Origin: Serratia entomophila
GTDB lineage: Bacteria; Pseudomonadota; Gammaproteobacteria; Enterobacterales; Enterobacteriaceae
DNA length: 64,000 bases
Assembly: GCF_021462285.1 (NCBI RefSeq)
Contig: NZ_CP082787.1
Location: 4,402,001-4,466,000, forward strand
Direction of reading: 5' to 3'
The stretch's first letter is position 1. Every line of letters starts with the position of its first letter. The position numbers and the translations under genes were made by a program. This document shows positions 15,252-25,441 of the stretch, piece by piece. The notes beneath the pieces were generated by a model. That model was not told the DNA's origin, searched no databases, and was given only the letters and a program-made list of their open reading frames with translations.

Positions 15252-16125
15252 GGCTATGCGCCCGAATGAAATCGTCAAAGCCCGCGCAGAACTGGCCGGC
15301 CAGCGGATGGAACCGATCGCCGACGAACAGCGCCAGGTACTGCTGGCGAACGGCGTCGTGGTCAATCAGCACAATCCCGGCCTGCTCCGCCTGCGCCAGC
15401 GTTTGCGCATCCGGGAACCCCCAGTAGCGGTAGCTGCCCTGCCGTTCGACGGCCATCGCGTCCCGCAGCTCCACCCGCATCAGCTGGCGCGCCAGAAAAC
15501 CGCCGGCCTTCACCCCCAGCAACATCATGTTTTCCAGGAACGACAGCTCGTGGCGCAGCTCGGACGGCAAGCGGGCGATCACCGGGCCGGCGTCCCAGTT
15601 TTCGTCCATCTCATGCAGCGTCAGCGCACAGTTTTTCTCGCCGTTCATCATGGCGCGGAATAGCGTCATCACCCCGCGATACTGCGGCAAATCGCCCGGA
15701 TGCAGGTTCCACAGCAGCTTGCCGCGCTGGCTGAAGGCGCGCACGTAATCGCTGGAAAACTTCTGATAGCAACGCAGTGAAATTACCGCGTCCATATTGC
15801 CCAGGCTGCTGATAAAGGCGGCGTCGTTGATATCGGTGATGCGGTGCGCCTTCACCCCGGCGGCGGCCAGACACTCCAGCGGCGCCTGATAGGCGCCCTG
15901 ACAGGCGCCGGCGTTTCTGCTGATGAACGGAAACACGAAGTCATTCAGCACTTCGCGCTCATACAGGCTCAGTTGGCGGATGGCCGCTTCCTGCGTGCGG
16001 CCGGCGGCTTTCGCCAATGGGAAATAAACCGTGAAGGCGCATTCCTTATTTAAGGCGCCAATCACATCCTGGCAGGCTAGCCAGGAAAAAATATCATTTC
16101 CGACAAACAGCGCTACGTTCTTCAT
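15244..16125 (-). CDS. Formyltransferase-family protein (Fmt-like fold)
   Basis: This 293-aa protein carries the 10-formyl-THF transferase signature NLHPGDLPQYRG (about 140-151), with N140, H142 and D178 (ENWDAG) in the positions of the Fmt catalytic triad. It lacks the Fmt C-terminal tRNA-binding domain in recognisable form, so it probably formylates a small amine. The ATG overlaps the stop of the FAD-protein gene by four bases. The amine acceptor cannot be read from the sequence; the usual sugar-formyltransferase neighbours (dTDP-sugar genes) are absent. Confidence 0.8.
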   Translation of the reverse strand: MKNVALFVGNDIFSWLACQDVIGALNKECAFTVYFPLAKAAGRTQEAAIRQLSLYEREVLNDFVFPFISRNAGACQGAYQAPLECLAAAGVKAHRITDINDAAFISSLGNMDAVISLRCYQKFSSDYVRAFSQRGKLLWNLHPGDLPQYRGVMTLFRAMMNGEKNCALTLHEMDENWDAGPVIARLPSELRHELSFLENMMLLGVKAGGFLARQLMRVELRDAMAVERQGSYRYWGFPDAQTLAQAEQAGIVLIDHDAVRQQYLALFVGDRFHPLAGQFCAGFDDFIRAHSHD

Positions 16126-17576
16126 ACTTCCGCCTTCTTTGCATTGAATATACTGTTATTGAAAACTATCTTGCTGATATCCCGAGTGATGGATTCCATC
16201 GCCGAGGTATAAAACAGGTCGCCCTTGGCCGGTGCGCCAAGCGAATAAAGATGCTGTTCATTACCCCGCTTGTCCGCTATTTTCAGCGTGAAAGGATCGC
16301 ACTTCACGCCGCCGAAAATATTTTCCTGCGCCAGACCTTCCTGCAGCAGCTTGTTATTTAAACCGCTGGGCTGCAGTTGATAAGAAGGGGCAGTACAATT
16401 CAGTAAATAACGGGTTTTCACCACCGCACTGTGGCAAAGGGTATTAAAGCCTTCACTTCCTTTCTCTATATTCACCACGCCGCCGAAGGCGCGCAGGCGC
16501 TGGCTTTCCAACGCCGCGATAATCTTGCGGGCGTTGATTAACGGCATGGCGTGCCGGTTGCGCATCCAGGATGAGTTATAAAAGCGCATAAACACCTGCC
16601 GATTATTTTCGTCCATTTTCACCCAGCCCTCGCAAACCTCCGGGTGGATCGCCGCCAGATAGCTGCAGATATGTTCCCGGGCGAAACGCGCCCGATCGAG
16701 GCTGGCGGCGAGATCCTGATAGCAATCCACCCCGGAGCCAATCGCCGACAGCACCGCCAGCCGCTCCGGCCCCGGATAATGCTGCTCCAACGCGTCATTG
16801 ATCGCATGGACCAACTGATGCGCATCGATATAGTCATGACCCGCGATAAAGCGGCTCAGGAGCCGTTTGAATTCCGGCGGCGGCGGGCGCATCAGCGCAG
16901 GCTGCACGCTGGGGAACAGCCCGGAGCGCGACAGAGCGCAAATATTGGTCGCTCCCGCGCGCTCCACCAGCTCAATAATGGCGTCTATCGCCGTCAGGCT
17001 GCAGCCGAGCACGCCGATGGCCGAGGCCGGATTGATCGCCGGCAACGCCCGGCTGGCCTGATAGGGGATCACCCCTTCCACCGGATAGAGGCATTCCGGC
17101 TCATTGTGCCCGGAGCACAGCACCACGGCGTTCATGCAATCGGTGGCGCCGCAGGCGGTGGTCAGCAGATAGCCTGCCGGATGCGGCGCAATTTCATCCA
17201 CTTCGGCGGTAATAAAATTCAGCTGGACGTTGCTGTCGGCGGCCATAAAAACGGCGATGTCGCGAATGAAATCAAGGTATTCCCGGTATAGCCAGCGCGG
17301 TGGATAGCGATCTCTGCGGTACTGCGGAAAATGCATTACGATCCAATCGGCGAAATGCCCGCTGTCGAAAATATCCGCCGACATGTTTTCCGGCGTCATG
17401 TTTAATATATGGCTATCGAAATCGCTGCTGTAAGCCATGCCGCCATTGAAGCCCTGCTTGTCAAAAACCTTCAGGGAAAGCGGCTTATTGCAATTATTAA
17501 CCGACTTATTCTTTATAAAGTTATAGGCGAAAGAAATACCCGCTGCTCCGCCGCCGATCACACCGATCCTATACAT
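16122..17576 (-). CDS. FAD/NAD(P)-binding protein
   Basis: This 484-aa protein opens with a dinucleotide-binding fold, IGVIGGGAAGISFAYNF (about 4-20), and belongs to the FAD/NAD(P)-binding 'NAD_binding_9' type: GGMAYSSDFDSHILNMTPENM (first 20 residues quoted in part: GGMAYSSDF, HILNMTPENM), AVVLCSGHNEP, and IGVLGCSLTAIDAI. Such proteins include flavin oxidases and N-oxygenases. AAGGTGA lies seven bases upstream of the ATG. It is the first gene of a three-gene operon with a formyltransferase and TSUP permease, facing an AraC regulator. The operon's codon use is less GC-rich near its 5' end, suggesting acquisition. Reaction unknown. Confidence 0.75.
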   Translation of the reverse strand: MYRIGVIGGGAAGISFAYNFIKNKSVNNCNKPLSLKVFDKQGFNGGMAYSSDFDSHILNMTPENMSADIFDSGHFADWIVMHFPQYRRDRYPPRWLYREYLDFIRDIAVFMAADSNVQLNFITAEVDEIAPHPAGYLLTTACGATDCMNAVVLCSGHNEPECLYPVEGVIPYQASRALPAINPASAIGVLGCSLTAIDAIIELVERAGATNICALSRSGLFPSVQPALMRPPPPEFKRLLSRFIAGHDYIDAHQLVHAINDALEQHYPGPERLAVLSAIGSGVDCYQDLAASLDRARFAREHICSYLAAIHPEVCEGWVKMDENNRQVFMRFYNSSWMRNRHAMPLINARKIIAALESQRLRAFGGVVNIEKGSEGFNTLCHSAVVKTRYLLNCTAPSYQLQPSGLNNKLLQEGLAQENIFGGVKCDPFTLKIADKRGNEQHLYSLGAPAKGDLFYTSAMESITRDISKIVFNNSIFNAKKAEV

Positions 17577-17739
17577 GAAATATCACCTTATAGTTACTGC
17601 ATTAAAATAAGAACTATTGCTTCAGGTGTTGGAATAAATCGTCTTTATTCCTTATTAACTTCTTGTATTATTCAGGCGAGCAAGCTCGCCCTGCCCCGGC
17701 GTATCAACGTGAGAGGGTCAAATCATTAATAAAATACCT

Positions 17740-17760
17740 CGCTGCCAGGCAGCGTTATTT
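17740..17760. other. Inverted repeat with T-run between the FAD operon and araC-type gene
   Basis: CGCTG (17740-17744) and CAGCG (17750-17754) form a hairpin with flanking A/T tracts on both sides, giving terminator-like ends on both strands. It lies about 100 bases before the AraC gene and about 165 before the FAD gene. It could be an attenuator or an operator. Confidence 0.4.
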
Positions 17761-17855
17761 TTCTTCCCCGATAGTAGAGCGACCGGGCTTGGCTTGCTTT
17801 ATATCAAAGGCCAACTATCATTGCGTTTCGGCCAACCTGCCAGACAGGCGGAATT

Positions 17856-18662
17856 ATGCGCAACGTACGCATCGATGACATCGACCATGTGCCCCGTTCG
17901 GTAATCGCCATCGGCACCGATTATCCCCCGGGCCACCTGTTGCCGATGCACAGCCATCGGCGCGCCCAGCTGCTGTACGGCGCCACCGGCGTGATGCACG
18001 TCTTTACCCAACAGGGCAACTGGCTGGTGCCGCCGCAGCGGGCGGTCTGGCTGCCGCCGCTGATGCCGCACCAGGTGCGCATGGTCGGCGTCACCACCCG
18101 CAGCCTGTATATCGATCCCGCCACGCTGCCCGCCGGCCAACCGCAGGTCTGCCAGGTGGTCAGCGTAACGCCGCTGATGCGCCAACTGCTGATGGCGGCG
18201 GTAGACATGCCGCTGGAGTACGATCGCCGCGGCCGGGACGGCGCGCTGGTAACGCTGTTGCTGCATGAGCTGGCGCGCCTGCAGTCGCTGCCTTTGCATA
18301 TTCCGCTGCCCGCCGATCGGCGGCTGGGCGCGCTGTGCCAAACCTTTCTGCAGCAGCCCGACGCCCATGATTCTGCGCAACATTGGGCTACGCGCCTGTA
18401 TATGAGCATTCGCACTTTCAGCCGCTTCTTCCGCGCCCAGACCGGCATGTCCTTTACGCAATGGCGCCAGCGGGCCTGCGTGGTGCTGGCGTTGGCCCAG
18501 TTGGCGGAAGGGCGCAGCGTTACCCAGGTGGCGCTGGAATTGGGCTATGAAAGCAGCGCGGCGTTTTCAACCATGTTTCGCCGCGTGCTGGGGCAGGCGC
18601 CGTCCTCCTATCTGGCGGAGGGCGGCGTGGCGGATGACGGTCGGGTCCGTTCTCCGGCTTAG
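17856..18662 (+). CDS. AraC-family transcriptional regulator
   Basis: This 268-aa protein has an N-terminal cupin-type sensor domain (HSHRRAQLLYGATGVMHV, about 28-45; PPQRAVWLPPLMPHQV) and two C-terminal HTHs (about 170-255; SIRTFSRFFRAQTGMSFTQWRQ and VALELGYESSAAFSTMFRR). The layout is close to NimR (YeaM), which controls a divergent transporter gene. Here the divergent operon encodes the FAD protein, formyltransferase and TSUP permease, the likely targets. It overlaps the convergent cybC stop by four bases. Confidence 0.88.
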   Translation: MRNVRIDDIDHVPRSVIAIGTDYPPGHLLPMHSHRRAQLLYGATGVMHVFTQQGNWLVPPQRAVWLPPLMPHQVRMVGVTTRSLYIDPATLPAGQPQVCQVVSVTPLMRQLLMAAVDMPLEYDRRGRDGALVTLLLHELARLQSLPLHIPLPADRRLGALCQTFLQQPDAHDSAQHWATRLYMSIRTFSRFFRAQTGMSFTQWRQRACVVLALAQLAEGRSVTQVALELGYESSAAFSTMFRRVLGQAPSSYLAEGGVADDGRVRSPA

Positions 18663-19045
18663 CGGAATTTCTTGTGGTTGGCATCGCGGGTTTGCTTGAA
18701 GCCTTGCGCCACCTGTTTGGCCTCGGCCACCTTGCCCTGATTGGCCAGAGCCAGCGACCGATCGATCTGGCCGATCAACTGGTCCAGCCCGTGGCGGAAA
18801 TCTTTCATTTCAGGGCTGTCGGCGGCCTTGTCTTCCAGCTTCGGCGGGGTGCCCTGTTTGGCGTCCAGCGCGGCGGTGCGCATGTTCTGCAGGCTCTGTT
18901 TGAGGGTATCGGCGGAGTCGGTGCTCAGCACCGTTTTATAGTTGCCGGCAATGGTGTCCATATCATCGGCCAGATCGGCCGCCGCCGCCAATGCGCTGGC
19001 GCCCAGCAGCGCCAACGCCGCCAGCGCTTTCAGTGTGTTTTGCAT
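18659..19045 (-). CDS. cybC: Cytochrome b562
   Basis: This 128-aa precursor has a signal peptide ending ...ASALAAA, giving a mature four-helix bundle starting ADLADDM. Heme ligands M7 (of the mature form, DDMDTI) and the histidine in DANHKKFR near the C-terminus are present. TPPKLEDKAADSPEMKDFRHG is a family block (key part PPKLEDK and SPEMKDFRHG). The CxxCH motif is absent, so heme is bound non-covalently. It is a periplasmic electron carrier of uncertain partner and is monocistronic. Confidence 0.94.
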   Translation of the reverse strand: MQNTLKALAALALLGASALAAAADLADDMDTIAGNYKTVLSTDSADTLKQSLQNMRTAALDAKQGTPPKLEDKAADSPEMKDFRHGLDQLIGQIDRSLALANQGKVAEAKQVAQGFKQTRDANHKKFR

Positions 19046-19175
19046 ATTCGCTCACCTTCCGGTTATTGTTTTATTTAACTCATAGTTAACATAGGCAAGC
19101 GCGGCAAAAACCGAAACCGGAGATTTGTAAGCAAGGTTAAGAAGCGGCCGGGCGAACGCCGGCCGCACGGGAGGA

Positions 19176-20519
19176 TTACTGGCCGGCGATCTTCATTTCC
19201 GGCAACAGCACCGAACCGCATTGGATGTTGCTGCGGGTTTCGATATCGCTGCCGACGCTGACGATATTACGCAGCATGTCTTTCAGGTTGCCGGCGATGG
19301 TGATCTCGCTAACCGGGTATTGGATCTCGCCATTTTCTACCCAGAAACCGGCGGCGCCGCGCGAGTAATCGCCGGTGACGCCGCTGACGCCCTGGCCCAT
19401 CAACTCGGTCACCACCAACCCGGTGCCCAGTTGCTTCAGCATGCCGGCAAAGTCGGCGCCCTGCCCTTTGATCCGCCAGTTATGGATGCCGCCGGCGTGG
19501 CCGGTGCTGTGCAGGCCCAGCTTGCGCGCCGAATAGCTGGTCATCAGCCAGGTTTGCAGTACGCCGTCCTTGACGATGTCGCGCCGTTGGGTACGCACGC
19601 CTTCGCTGTCGAACGGCGTGGAAGCCAGCCCTTTCAGCAGGTGCGGATGTTCTTCGACGGTCAGCCAGTCCGGCAGGATCTGTTTGCCGAGCGAGTCCAG
19701 CAGGAAGGTGGATTTGCGGTATACGCTGCTGCCGCTGATAGCGCCCACCAGATGGCCGAACAGCCCGGTGGCCACTTCCGACGCGAACAGCACCGGCGCC
19801 TTCATGGTCGACAGTTTGCGCGGCGCCAGGCGCGCCAGCGTGCGGCGGGCGCACTCCTGCCCTACCCACTCCGGGCTCTGCAGGTCGCCCATCGCACGGC
19901 CGATGGTATAGGCGTAATCGCGCTCCATATCGCCGTCATGCTCGGCGATCACGCAGCTGGACAGCGAGTGGCGGCTGGAGCAGTAGCTCTGCAGCATGCC
20001 GTGGCTGTTGCCGAACACCTTGATGCCGTAGTGGCTGTTAAAGCTGCCGCCTTCGGTATTGGTGATGCGTTTGTCCGCCGCCAGCGAAGCCTGCTCGGCG
20101 CGCGCCGCCAGCTCGATGCCGCGTTCGGCGTCCAGCTCGGCCGGGTGAAACAGGTCCAGATCCGGCGCGTCGAAGGCCAGCAGATCTTTTTCCGCCGGGC
20201 CGGCGTTGGGATCCGGTGAGGTGTAGCGAGCGATATCCAGCGCCGCCTGCACCGTGCGGGCGATGGCGTCCGGGCTAAGATCGGTGGAGGAAGCGCTGCC
20301 CTTACGCTGCTGATGGTAGACGGTAATGCCCAACGCGCCGTCGCTGTTGAACTCAACGTTTTCCACCTCGCCAAAACGGGTGCTGACGCTGATGCCGGTG
20401 GATTTGGTAACGGCGACTTCTGCCGCATCGGAACCGGCGCGCGCCAGTTCCAGAGCCTGTGAAACGGCCTGTTCCAGCGCCTTGCGCTGTTCTGCAACTT
20501 GAGTGACTACTTTCATCAA
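19176..20519 (-). CDS. pmbA: Metalloprotease subunit TldE (PmbA)
   Basis: This 447-aa protein matches PmbA/TldE along its length ([34 protein letters not shown], ending [16 protein letters not shown]). TldE lacks the zinc motif and works as the non-catalytic partner of TldD, encoded at 30404-31849, in cleaving unfolded or modified peptides such as microcin B17 precursor and CcdA. MM at the start leaves a choice of 20519 or 20516. It diverges from darP, the standard enterobacterial arrangement. Confidence 0.95.
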   Translation of the reverse strand: MMKVVTQVAEQRKALEQAVSQALELARAGSDAAEVAVTKSTGISVSTRFGEVENVEFNSDGALGITVYHQQRKGSASSTDLSPDAIARTVQAALDIARYTSPDPNAGPAEKDLLAFDAPDLDLFHPAELDAERGIELAARAEQASLAADKRITNTEGGSFNSHYGIKVFGNSHGMLQSYCSSRHSLSSCVIAEHDGDMERDYAYTIGRAMGDLQSPEWVGQECARRTLARLAPRKLSTMKAPVLFASEVATGLFGHLVGAISGSSVYRKSTFLLDSLGKQILPDWLTVEEHPHLLKGLASTPFDSEGVRTQRRDIVKDGVLQTWLMTSYSARKLGLHSTGHAGGIHNWRIKGQGADFAGMLKQLGTGLVVTELMGQGVSGVTGDYSRGAAGFWVENGEIQYPVSEITIAGNLKDMLRNIVSVGSDIETRSNIQCGSVLLPEMKIAGQ

Positions 20520-20693
20520 TCTGCCATAATTAATCAGAAAATCGTTGAGAAAAGTGCCGTGGCGGCGTGGTTGCGCGCGGAGTCACGCGCAAAAATCATG
20601 AGATTTATACTTTCGAGTCTAACAGGAACCGCGTTGAATTTCGCATAAAGCCGGCAACCTGTTAGGATTAGCCTCTTTTTAACGGAGCCTACC

Positions 20694-21242
20694 ATGAACA
20701 AACAGCCTGAAGACTGGCTCGACGATGTCCCGGAGAATGAAAACGAGGACGATGACGAGATTATCTGGGTCAGTAAAAGTGAGATTAAACGTGATGCCGA
20801 AGCGCTGAAAGACCTGGGGGCCGAACTGGTCGATCTGGGCAAAAACGCGCTGGAACGCATTCCGCTGGACGAAGATCTGCGCACCGCCATCGAACTGGCG
20901 CAGAAGATTAAAAAAGAAGGCCGCCGCCGCCAGCTGCAGCTGATTGGCAAAATGCTGCGCGCCCGCGACGTAGAGCCGATCCAAACCGCGCTCGACAAGC
21001 TGAAAAACCGCCACAACCAACAGGTTTCGCTGTTCCACAAGCTGGAAGCGCTGCGTGACCGCCTGGTGGAAGAAGGCGACGATGCGATCCCGTCTGTCCT
21101 GGATCTGTATCCGGAAGCCGATCGCCAGCAGCTGCGCGCGCTGGTGCGCAACGCGCAGAAAGAGAAGGCCGCCAACAAGCCGCCCAAAGCTTACCGCCAA
21201 ATCTTCCAGTACCTGCGCGATCTGGCCGAGACGGCCGAATGA
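20694..21242 (+). CDS. darP: 50S ribosome maturation factor DarP (YjgA)
   Basis: This 182-aa, highly charged helical protein has an acidic N-terminus ([23 protein letters not shown]; key part [12 protein letters not shown]) and [16 protein letters not shown] in the middle. DarP (YjgA) promotes maturation of the peptidyl-transferase centre in late 50S assembly. It starts with AACGGAG upstream of the ATG and is divergent from pmbA across 174 bases. Confidence 0.94.
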   Translation: MNKQPEDWLDDVPENENEDDDEIIWVSKSEIKRDAEALKDLGAELVDLGKNALERIPLDEDLRTAIELAQKIKKEGRRRQLQLIGKMLRARDVEPIQTALDKLKNRHNQQVSLFHKLEALRDRLVEEGDDAIPSVLDLYPEADRQQLRALVRNAQKEKAANKPPKAYRQIFQYLRDLAETAE

Positions 21243-21272
21243 TCGCCGCCGTCACCCAGGGATGAACCTGTT

Positions 21273-21581
21273 TCATCCCCGGTGATGCGCTACTTCACCG
21301 CCGCTTTCGTGAATGTTGAAACGCAGGCTGCCGTCCAGCTCTTCCTCCGCCTCTTCAAACAGCAGGATAATCGCGCCGAAGCGACGCTTGCTGCGTGCGT
21401 TGAGGTGGGTGAACTCAATCTCCACCGGCAGGCCTATGTCGCCGGTCACCACGTCCCACAGCGCATCCAGATTGGCGCCAAACTCCTCGCCCAGCGCAAA
21501 CTTGTGCGCAAAGTCGCGGTAGAAGGTCGGTACATCATGGATCTGCTCAAAATCGAACTCTACTTTTGCCATCAAGTTCAC
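21273..21581 (-). CDS. yhcO: Barstar-family RNase inhibitor
   Basis: This 102-aa acidic protein has the barstar fold signature FYRDFAHKFALGEEFGANLDALWDVV (key part GANLDALWDVVTGDIGLP), where the conserved aspartate plugs a barnase active site, and EFTHLNARSKRRFGAIILLF. E. coli keeps YhcO without a cognate RNase, whereas here the RNase gene lies immediately upstream and overlaps by four bases (ATGA). It should protect the producer from its own enzyme before export. MNLM allows a start at 21581 (coupled) or 21572. Confidence 0.9.
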   Translation of the reverse strand: MNLMAKVEFDFEQIHDVPTFYRDFAHKFALGEEFGANLDALWDVVTGDIGLPVEIEFTHLNARSKRRFGAIILLFEEAEEELDGSLRFNIHESGGEVAHHRG

Positions 21582-22036
21582 TCCACCCGAATGAAGTTTT
21601 TATAATGGTCACGCGTGACGAAAATCAGGCCGTCGCTGGAGTACAGCAGCCGATCGGCGCCCCGCCGGCCGCAGCGATAGTCGATGTCCGCCTCGCGCCA
21701 TACCCGCTTGCCGGCGCTGGGCAACTGCCCTTCACGGTTGGAGAACCGATCGCCGCCAATCGCCTTGCCCGGCAGCACCGAGCACAGATTGCCGTCGCGC
21801 GGATCCCACCCCTGCTCCCGCGCCTGCTTCTTGGTGATGTAATAGTCCGGCAGCCGCTGATGCTGCTGCAGGTAGCTGACCACCGTCTGCTGCTGAGTCA
21901 GCCGGTCTATGCTCTGTTTTTGCTCCTGCGCCGCCGGTGGCGCGTTGACGCTAATCGCCCGATCGGTGCCGCGCAGCGCGCTGAATCCGGCTATCACAAC
22001 GGCGATAACGATCGCCACGAGAATCCGCTTGTTCAT
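21578..22036 (-). CDS. Exported barnase-family guanyl-preferring ribonuclease
   Basis: This 152-aa precursor has an N-terminal signal or anchor (about 1-20) and a barnase domain (about 45-152): RLPDYYITKKQA, GGDRFSNREGQLP, READIDY and DRLLYSSDGLIFVTRDHY. Offset by 42, barnase K27, E73, R83, R87 and H102 correspond to K69, E115, R125, R129 and H144, all present, so it should be active. C85 and C122 could form a disulfide. The barstar gene follows with a four-base overlap. It may scavenge RNA or act as an antibacterial toxin. Confidence 0.9.
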   Translation of the reverse strand: MNKRILVAIVIAVVIAGFSALRGTDRAISVNAPPAAQEQKQSIDRLTQQQTVVSYLQQHQRLPDYYITKKQAREQGWDPRDGNLCSVLPGKAIGGDRFSNREGQLPSAGKRVWREADIDYRCGRRGADRLLYSSDGLIFVTRDHYKNFIRVE

Positions 22037-22327
22037 TGCTTTCCCTGAATTATCGCCGACAGAAGCGCAGCAGCGCCCCTATGCTAGTTAGGTATATAGA
22101 TGAAAAGGATGAAACAAAGATGACTGGCGCGTAACGTTTTCGCTGCAGGGATCCGGAGCGCCGGAACCTTTGTCACCCATTCATGCTAATCATGCCATTT
22201 TCCAGCGGTTCTGGCACTCGGAGTATCCCTGAAAACGGCCCGATAATGGCGGCCGTTTTCAGCGCCGGATACCGATCCCAGTATAGTCGCGGACGGCGCC
22301 GCGTGAGGGGAACGGGGGGTTAGCGCA

Positions 22328-24295
22328 TCAATCGATCAATGCGTGGCGGTAGCGGTGCAACATATCGGCCAGGCGTTTGACCGGCCCGGTGACGCCGAGC
22401 GGCGCCTGGTTGTCCACCAGCTTCTGCTGATATTCGTTCATTTCGCTCAGCAAGCGGTCGTAGTAGTAGGCGCGTTTAACCTCGTTCTTCGCCGAAACCA
22501 CGTGGTCGGCGGTATTGCGGATCTGGCGGTGGAACGCCGACAGCTCTTCGCTGGCCGGGATCTCCGCCCGCTGCATGCGCTGGTGCGCGATGATCAGGTT
22601 CAGCGCCAGCCGGTATTTGGCGATGTCGTTCGGGAACATCATCAACAGCTGATTAAGCTGCTGGTACAGCGCCGGCAAATGGTTCTGCCGACGGCGCACC
22701 GCCTTGGTGGTCAACGCCGAAACCGCGCTGCTGACGAACTGGTTGAGCAAGGTGCGGCCGGTACGTTCACGCGAGTTGTCGCGGATCAACAGCAGCACCA
22801 TCAGCCCGACGCAGCTGCCGAGGAACTGGCCCAGAGCCCCATCAAGGAACTGGGTGACGTTGAACTCCATCGGGTTGCTCAACACCAGGATATTGATGGT
22901 CCCCGCCAGCAGGCCCAGCGAGCCAAGCCGCCGCTTTTGCACCTCAATGCCGATGAAAAACGCCAGCAGGCCGAGACTGAGGCACAGCAGCAGAATGCTC
23001 TGCTGGGTGGCCGGCAGGATCACCATAAAGAACAGCGAGCCGACCGGGATCGCCGCCAGCATGCCCAGCACGAAGTCCATCGCCACCATGCGCGGCGCCG
23101 GGGTACGCATCGCCAACGAGGTGATTACCGCGATGATCACCATAAAACCGCTGCCGGAGGTCCAGCCGGTCCACAGCCACAACAGGCAGCCGACCGTGGT
23201 CGCCACAAAGGTGCGCAGGCCGTTGATCATCGCGTGGTGGCCTTCCGCCGAGGTCGGTTTAACCACCGCTTCGCCGCTCAGCACGTCTTCTTCCACCGAG
23301 CTGATGCTGCTGTTGGTGTGCACGCCCTTCGACAGCAGCAGGTAACGCGTCGCCGCGCCGACCCAGCCGGTCACGGTGGTCAGCGTTTCGTCGGTGCGGT
23401 TGGTGGTCAGCACCTGGCGCAGCAGCTTCATGCGCTTGTGGATCTCCTGCGGCGTTTCCGCCGGTACCATCAGCAGTTCGCGGACGTTGTCCTTCACCGC
23501 GTCCGGGTGGTTCAGCAGGATCAAATAGGTTTCGCAGGCCTGGGTAATCAGCGTCAGCGACAGGGTATGCAATGCCCGCACCCGGCGGTTGACCTTCTGC
23601 CAGCGCGAGGACTCCATCATCAGGTTGCTGCGCATGCCGTTGAGCGCGGTGGTGCTCTTCACCAGGTTGCTCCAGGCGCGGTCGATGTCTTCTTTATCCG
23701 CGTTGCTGATGCACATCTGCATCAGCCGGTATTGATCCACCAGCAGCTGATCCACCGCCCGATCGATATCCTGTTTGATCGAACGCGGCGAGAACAGCAG
23801 GTCCGCCAGTACGGCGCTGACGATGCCCAGCACAATTTCGCTGCAGCGCTCGATGGCGAACTGCGGCGCCTCCATCAGGTGGGCTTCGCTGGTGGCGACG
23901 GTGACGACGATGATCAGCGCGGTATAGCCGGCCAACCCCCAGGCGTAGGAGTTTTCAACCTTGATCAGGGAAGACAGCCAGGTGCAGAAACCGGCCCAAA
24001 TGCAGCACAGCAGCAGCATCACCACCGGCGCGCGCGCGGTGGTGACGATAATAATCAGGCCGACGAAGCAGCCGATAAAGGTACCGATGATGCGCAGCCA
24101 GCCGCGGTGGCGGATGGCGCCGGAGAAGGGCTCGCCGCCGGCGGCGAAGGCCGGGCCGGCGGCGACGATGGCGGCGGTCATCGCCGACCAGCGCGGGGTT
24201 TCCAGGTTCAGATGGAAACCGACAAACAGCGCAAACACAATCGCGAAGCTGAGCTTGAAGGCAAACCTCAGCCGGATAAAGGTTGGGCTATTCAT
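22328..24295 (-). CDS. aaeB: p-Hydroxybenzoic acid efflux pump subunit AaeB
   Basis: This 655-aa inner-membrane protein belongs to the FUSC/aromatic acid exporter family: an N-terminal membrane block (about 10-160), a long cytoplasmic helical part (about 165-350), a second membrane block (about 365-480), and a C-terminal helical tail. With AaeA it exports aromatic carboxylic acids such as p-hydroxybenzoate. Its start shares one base with the aaeA stop (TAATG). It is the last gene of aaeXAB. Confidence 0.95.
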   Translation of the reverse strand: MNSPTFIRLRFAFKLSFAIVFALFVGFHLNLETPRWSAMTAAIVAAGPAFAAGGEPFSGAIRHRGWLRIIGTFIGCFVGLIIIVTTARAPVVMLLLCCIWAGFCTWLSSLIKVENSYAWGLAGYTALIIVVTVATSEAHLMEAPQFAIERCSEIVLGIVSAVLADLLFSPRSIKQDIDRAVDQLLVDQYRLMQMCISNADKEDIDRAWSNLVKSTTALNGMRSNLMMESSRWQKVNRRVRALHTLSLTLITQACETYLILLNHPDAVKDNVRELLMVPAETPQEIHKRMKLLRQVLTTNRTDETLTTVTGWVGAATRYLLLSKGVHTNSSISSVEEDVLSGEAVVKPTSAEGHHAMINGLRTFVATTVGCLLWLWTGWTSGSGFMVIIAVITSLAMRTPAPRMVAMDFVLGMLAAIPVGSLFFMVILPATQQSILLLCLSLGLLAFFIGIEVQKRRLGSLGLLAGTINILVLSNPMEFNVTQFLDGALGQFLGSCVGLMVLLLIRDNSRERTGRTLLNQFVSSAVSALTTKAVRRRQNHLPALYQQLNQLLMMFPNDIAKYRLALNLIIAHQRMQRAEIPASEELSAFHRQIRNTADHVVSAKNEVKRAYYYDRLLSEMNEYQQKLVDNQAPLGVTGPVKRLADMLHRYRHALID

Positions 24296-25230
24296 TAACC
24301 GAACTCACGCAGCCGATGCATCAAGCGCACGAAGGGTGAGCCGCTGTCGGCGTTGCGGTCGCTTTTACCGGTAATGACCACGGTGGCGGTAGTGCCGGCC
24401 GGGTACGGATGCTGCTGATCCTTGTCATCCAGCAGGATTTTAACCGGCACGCGCTGCGCCAGACGCACCCACTCCAGGTTGCTGTCGATCGACGCCAGCC
24501 CTTTGCTGTTGACGGTGCTGCTGCTGTTGTTCACCGCCGCCGCCACGCTGTCGACGGTGCCGTGCATGATGCGGTTGCTGCCCAACGGGGTGATCTCCAC
24601 GCGATCGCCCTTGTTCAGGCCGTTCAGCTTGGTTTCTTCCAGGTAGGCCAGGATGTAGAAGGTATTTTTCTTCACCAGCGCCACGGCAACGGAGCCGCGG
24701 GTGATGTATTCGCCGGCATGGACGTTCAGGTTGGTGACCCAGCCGTCTGCCGGCGCCCGCACCGTGGTGCGCTCCAGATCCAGCTGCGCCAGCTCACGCG
24801 CCGCCACCGCTTTCGCCTGCTGGTGCAGCACGGTTTGCAGCGAGTTGTTCGACTGGTCAATTTCTTCTTGCGACATCGCCTGCACGCCCAGACGCACGCG
24901 GCGGCCGGCTTCACGTTTTTTCTCCGCCGCCAGCGTCTGGTAATAGGCCACGTCGGCGGTGGCTTCCGCCAGCGCCTGCTCATAGCGCGGCCGGTCGACC
25001 ACGAACAGCACCTGGCCCTTTTTCACCAACTGGTTATCCACCACCGGCACCTCGGTCAGCAGGCCGCTGACGTCCGGCGCGATCGCCACCACGTCGGCGG
25101 TAAATTTGGCGTCACGCGTCCAGGGCGACTCCGTGTAAAACACCCAGGCCTTGAAAATGGCGACGATCGCCAACAGCACGAGAATCAAAGTGATCGCGAT
25201 TCGGGTTATTTTTATTGAAAAATTTTTCAC
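24295..25230 (-). CDS. aaeA: p-Hydroxybenzoic acid efflux pump periplasmic adaptor AaeA
   Basis: This 311-aa membrane-fusion protein has one N-terminal transmembrane anchor (about 10-30), a lipoyl/barrel-sandwich core ([35 protein letters not shown]) and a helical hairpin (about 80-140). I chose the GTG at 25230 because GAGG lies eight bases upstream and the product aligns with the E. coli N-terminus; the frame also opens at a TTG at 25245. It overlaps aaeX and aaeB, forming one transcription unit. Confidence 0.93.
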   Translation of the reverse strand: MKNFSIKITRIAITLILVLLAIVAIFKAWVFYTESPWTRDAKFTADVVAIAPDVSGLLTEVPVVDNQLVKKGQVLFVVDRPRYEQALAEATADVAYYQTLAAEKKREAGRRVRLGVQAMSQEEIDQSNNSLQTVLHQQAKAVAARELAQLDLERTTVRAPADGWVTNLNVHAGEYITRGSVAVALVKKNTFYILAYLEETKLNGLNKGDRVEITPLGSNRIMHGTVDSVAAAVNNSSSTVNSKGLASIDSNLEWVRLAQRVPVKILLDDKDQQHPYPAGTTATVVITGKSDRNADSGSPFVRLMHRLREFG

Positions 25231-25237
25231 AGCGACC

Positions 25238-25441
25238 TCAAACAAAAAGACATGAAATCAGATAAAACAGACAGCAATACAGCGCGGAATTGAACAGCGC
25301 CGGATGCCAGACAAAATCGTAAATCCCGGTGGGTTGCAGCAGGCGACGCAGTAAAAAGAACAGCGCCAGCGAGACCAACAGCTCAAAAAACACCGGCGGA
25401 AACGACAGTCCGAAGATGACCATAACCGGAAGCAAACTCAT
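25238..25441 (-). CDS. aaeX: AaeX, small membrane protein of the aae operon
   Basis: This 67-aa protein has two hydrophobic segments and matches AaeX closely ([40 protein letters not shown]). Its role is unknown; it is always first in aaeXAB. The start at 25441 gives the family length; an upstream in-frame start would add 12 residues not seen elsewhere. It overlaps the aaeA frame. Confidence 0.92.
   Translation of the reverse strand: MSLLPVMVIFGLSFPPVFFELLVSLALFFLLRRLLQPTGIYDFVWHPALFNSALYCCLFYLISCLFV

Noticed and set aside
22343..24298. 651-codon plus-strand open frame
   Set aside because: It is antisense to aaeB over its full length, with shadow composition (Gln/His/Arg/Ala) and no family similarity.
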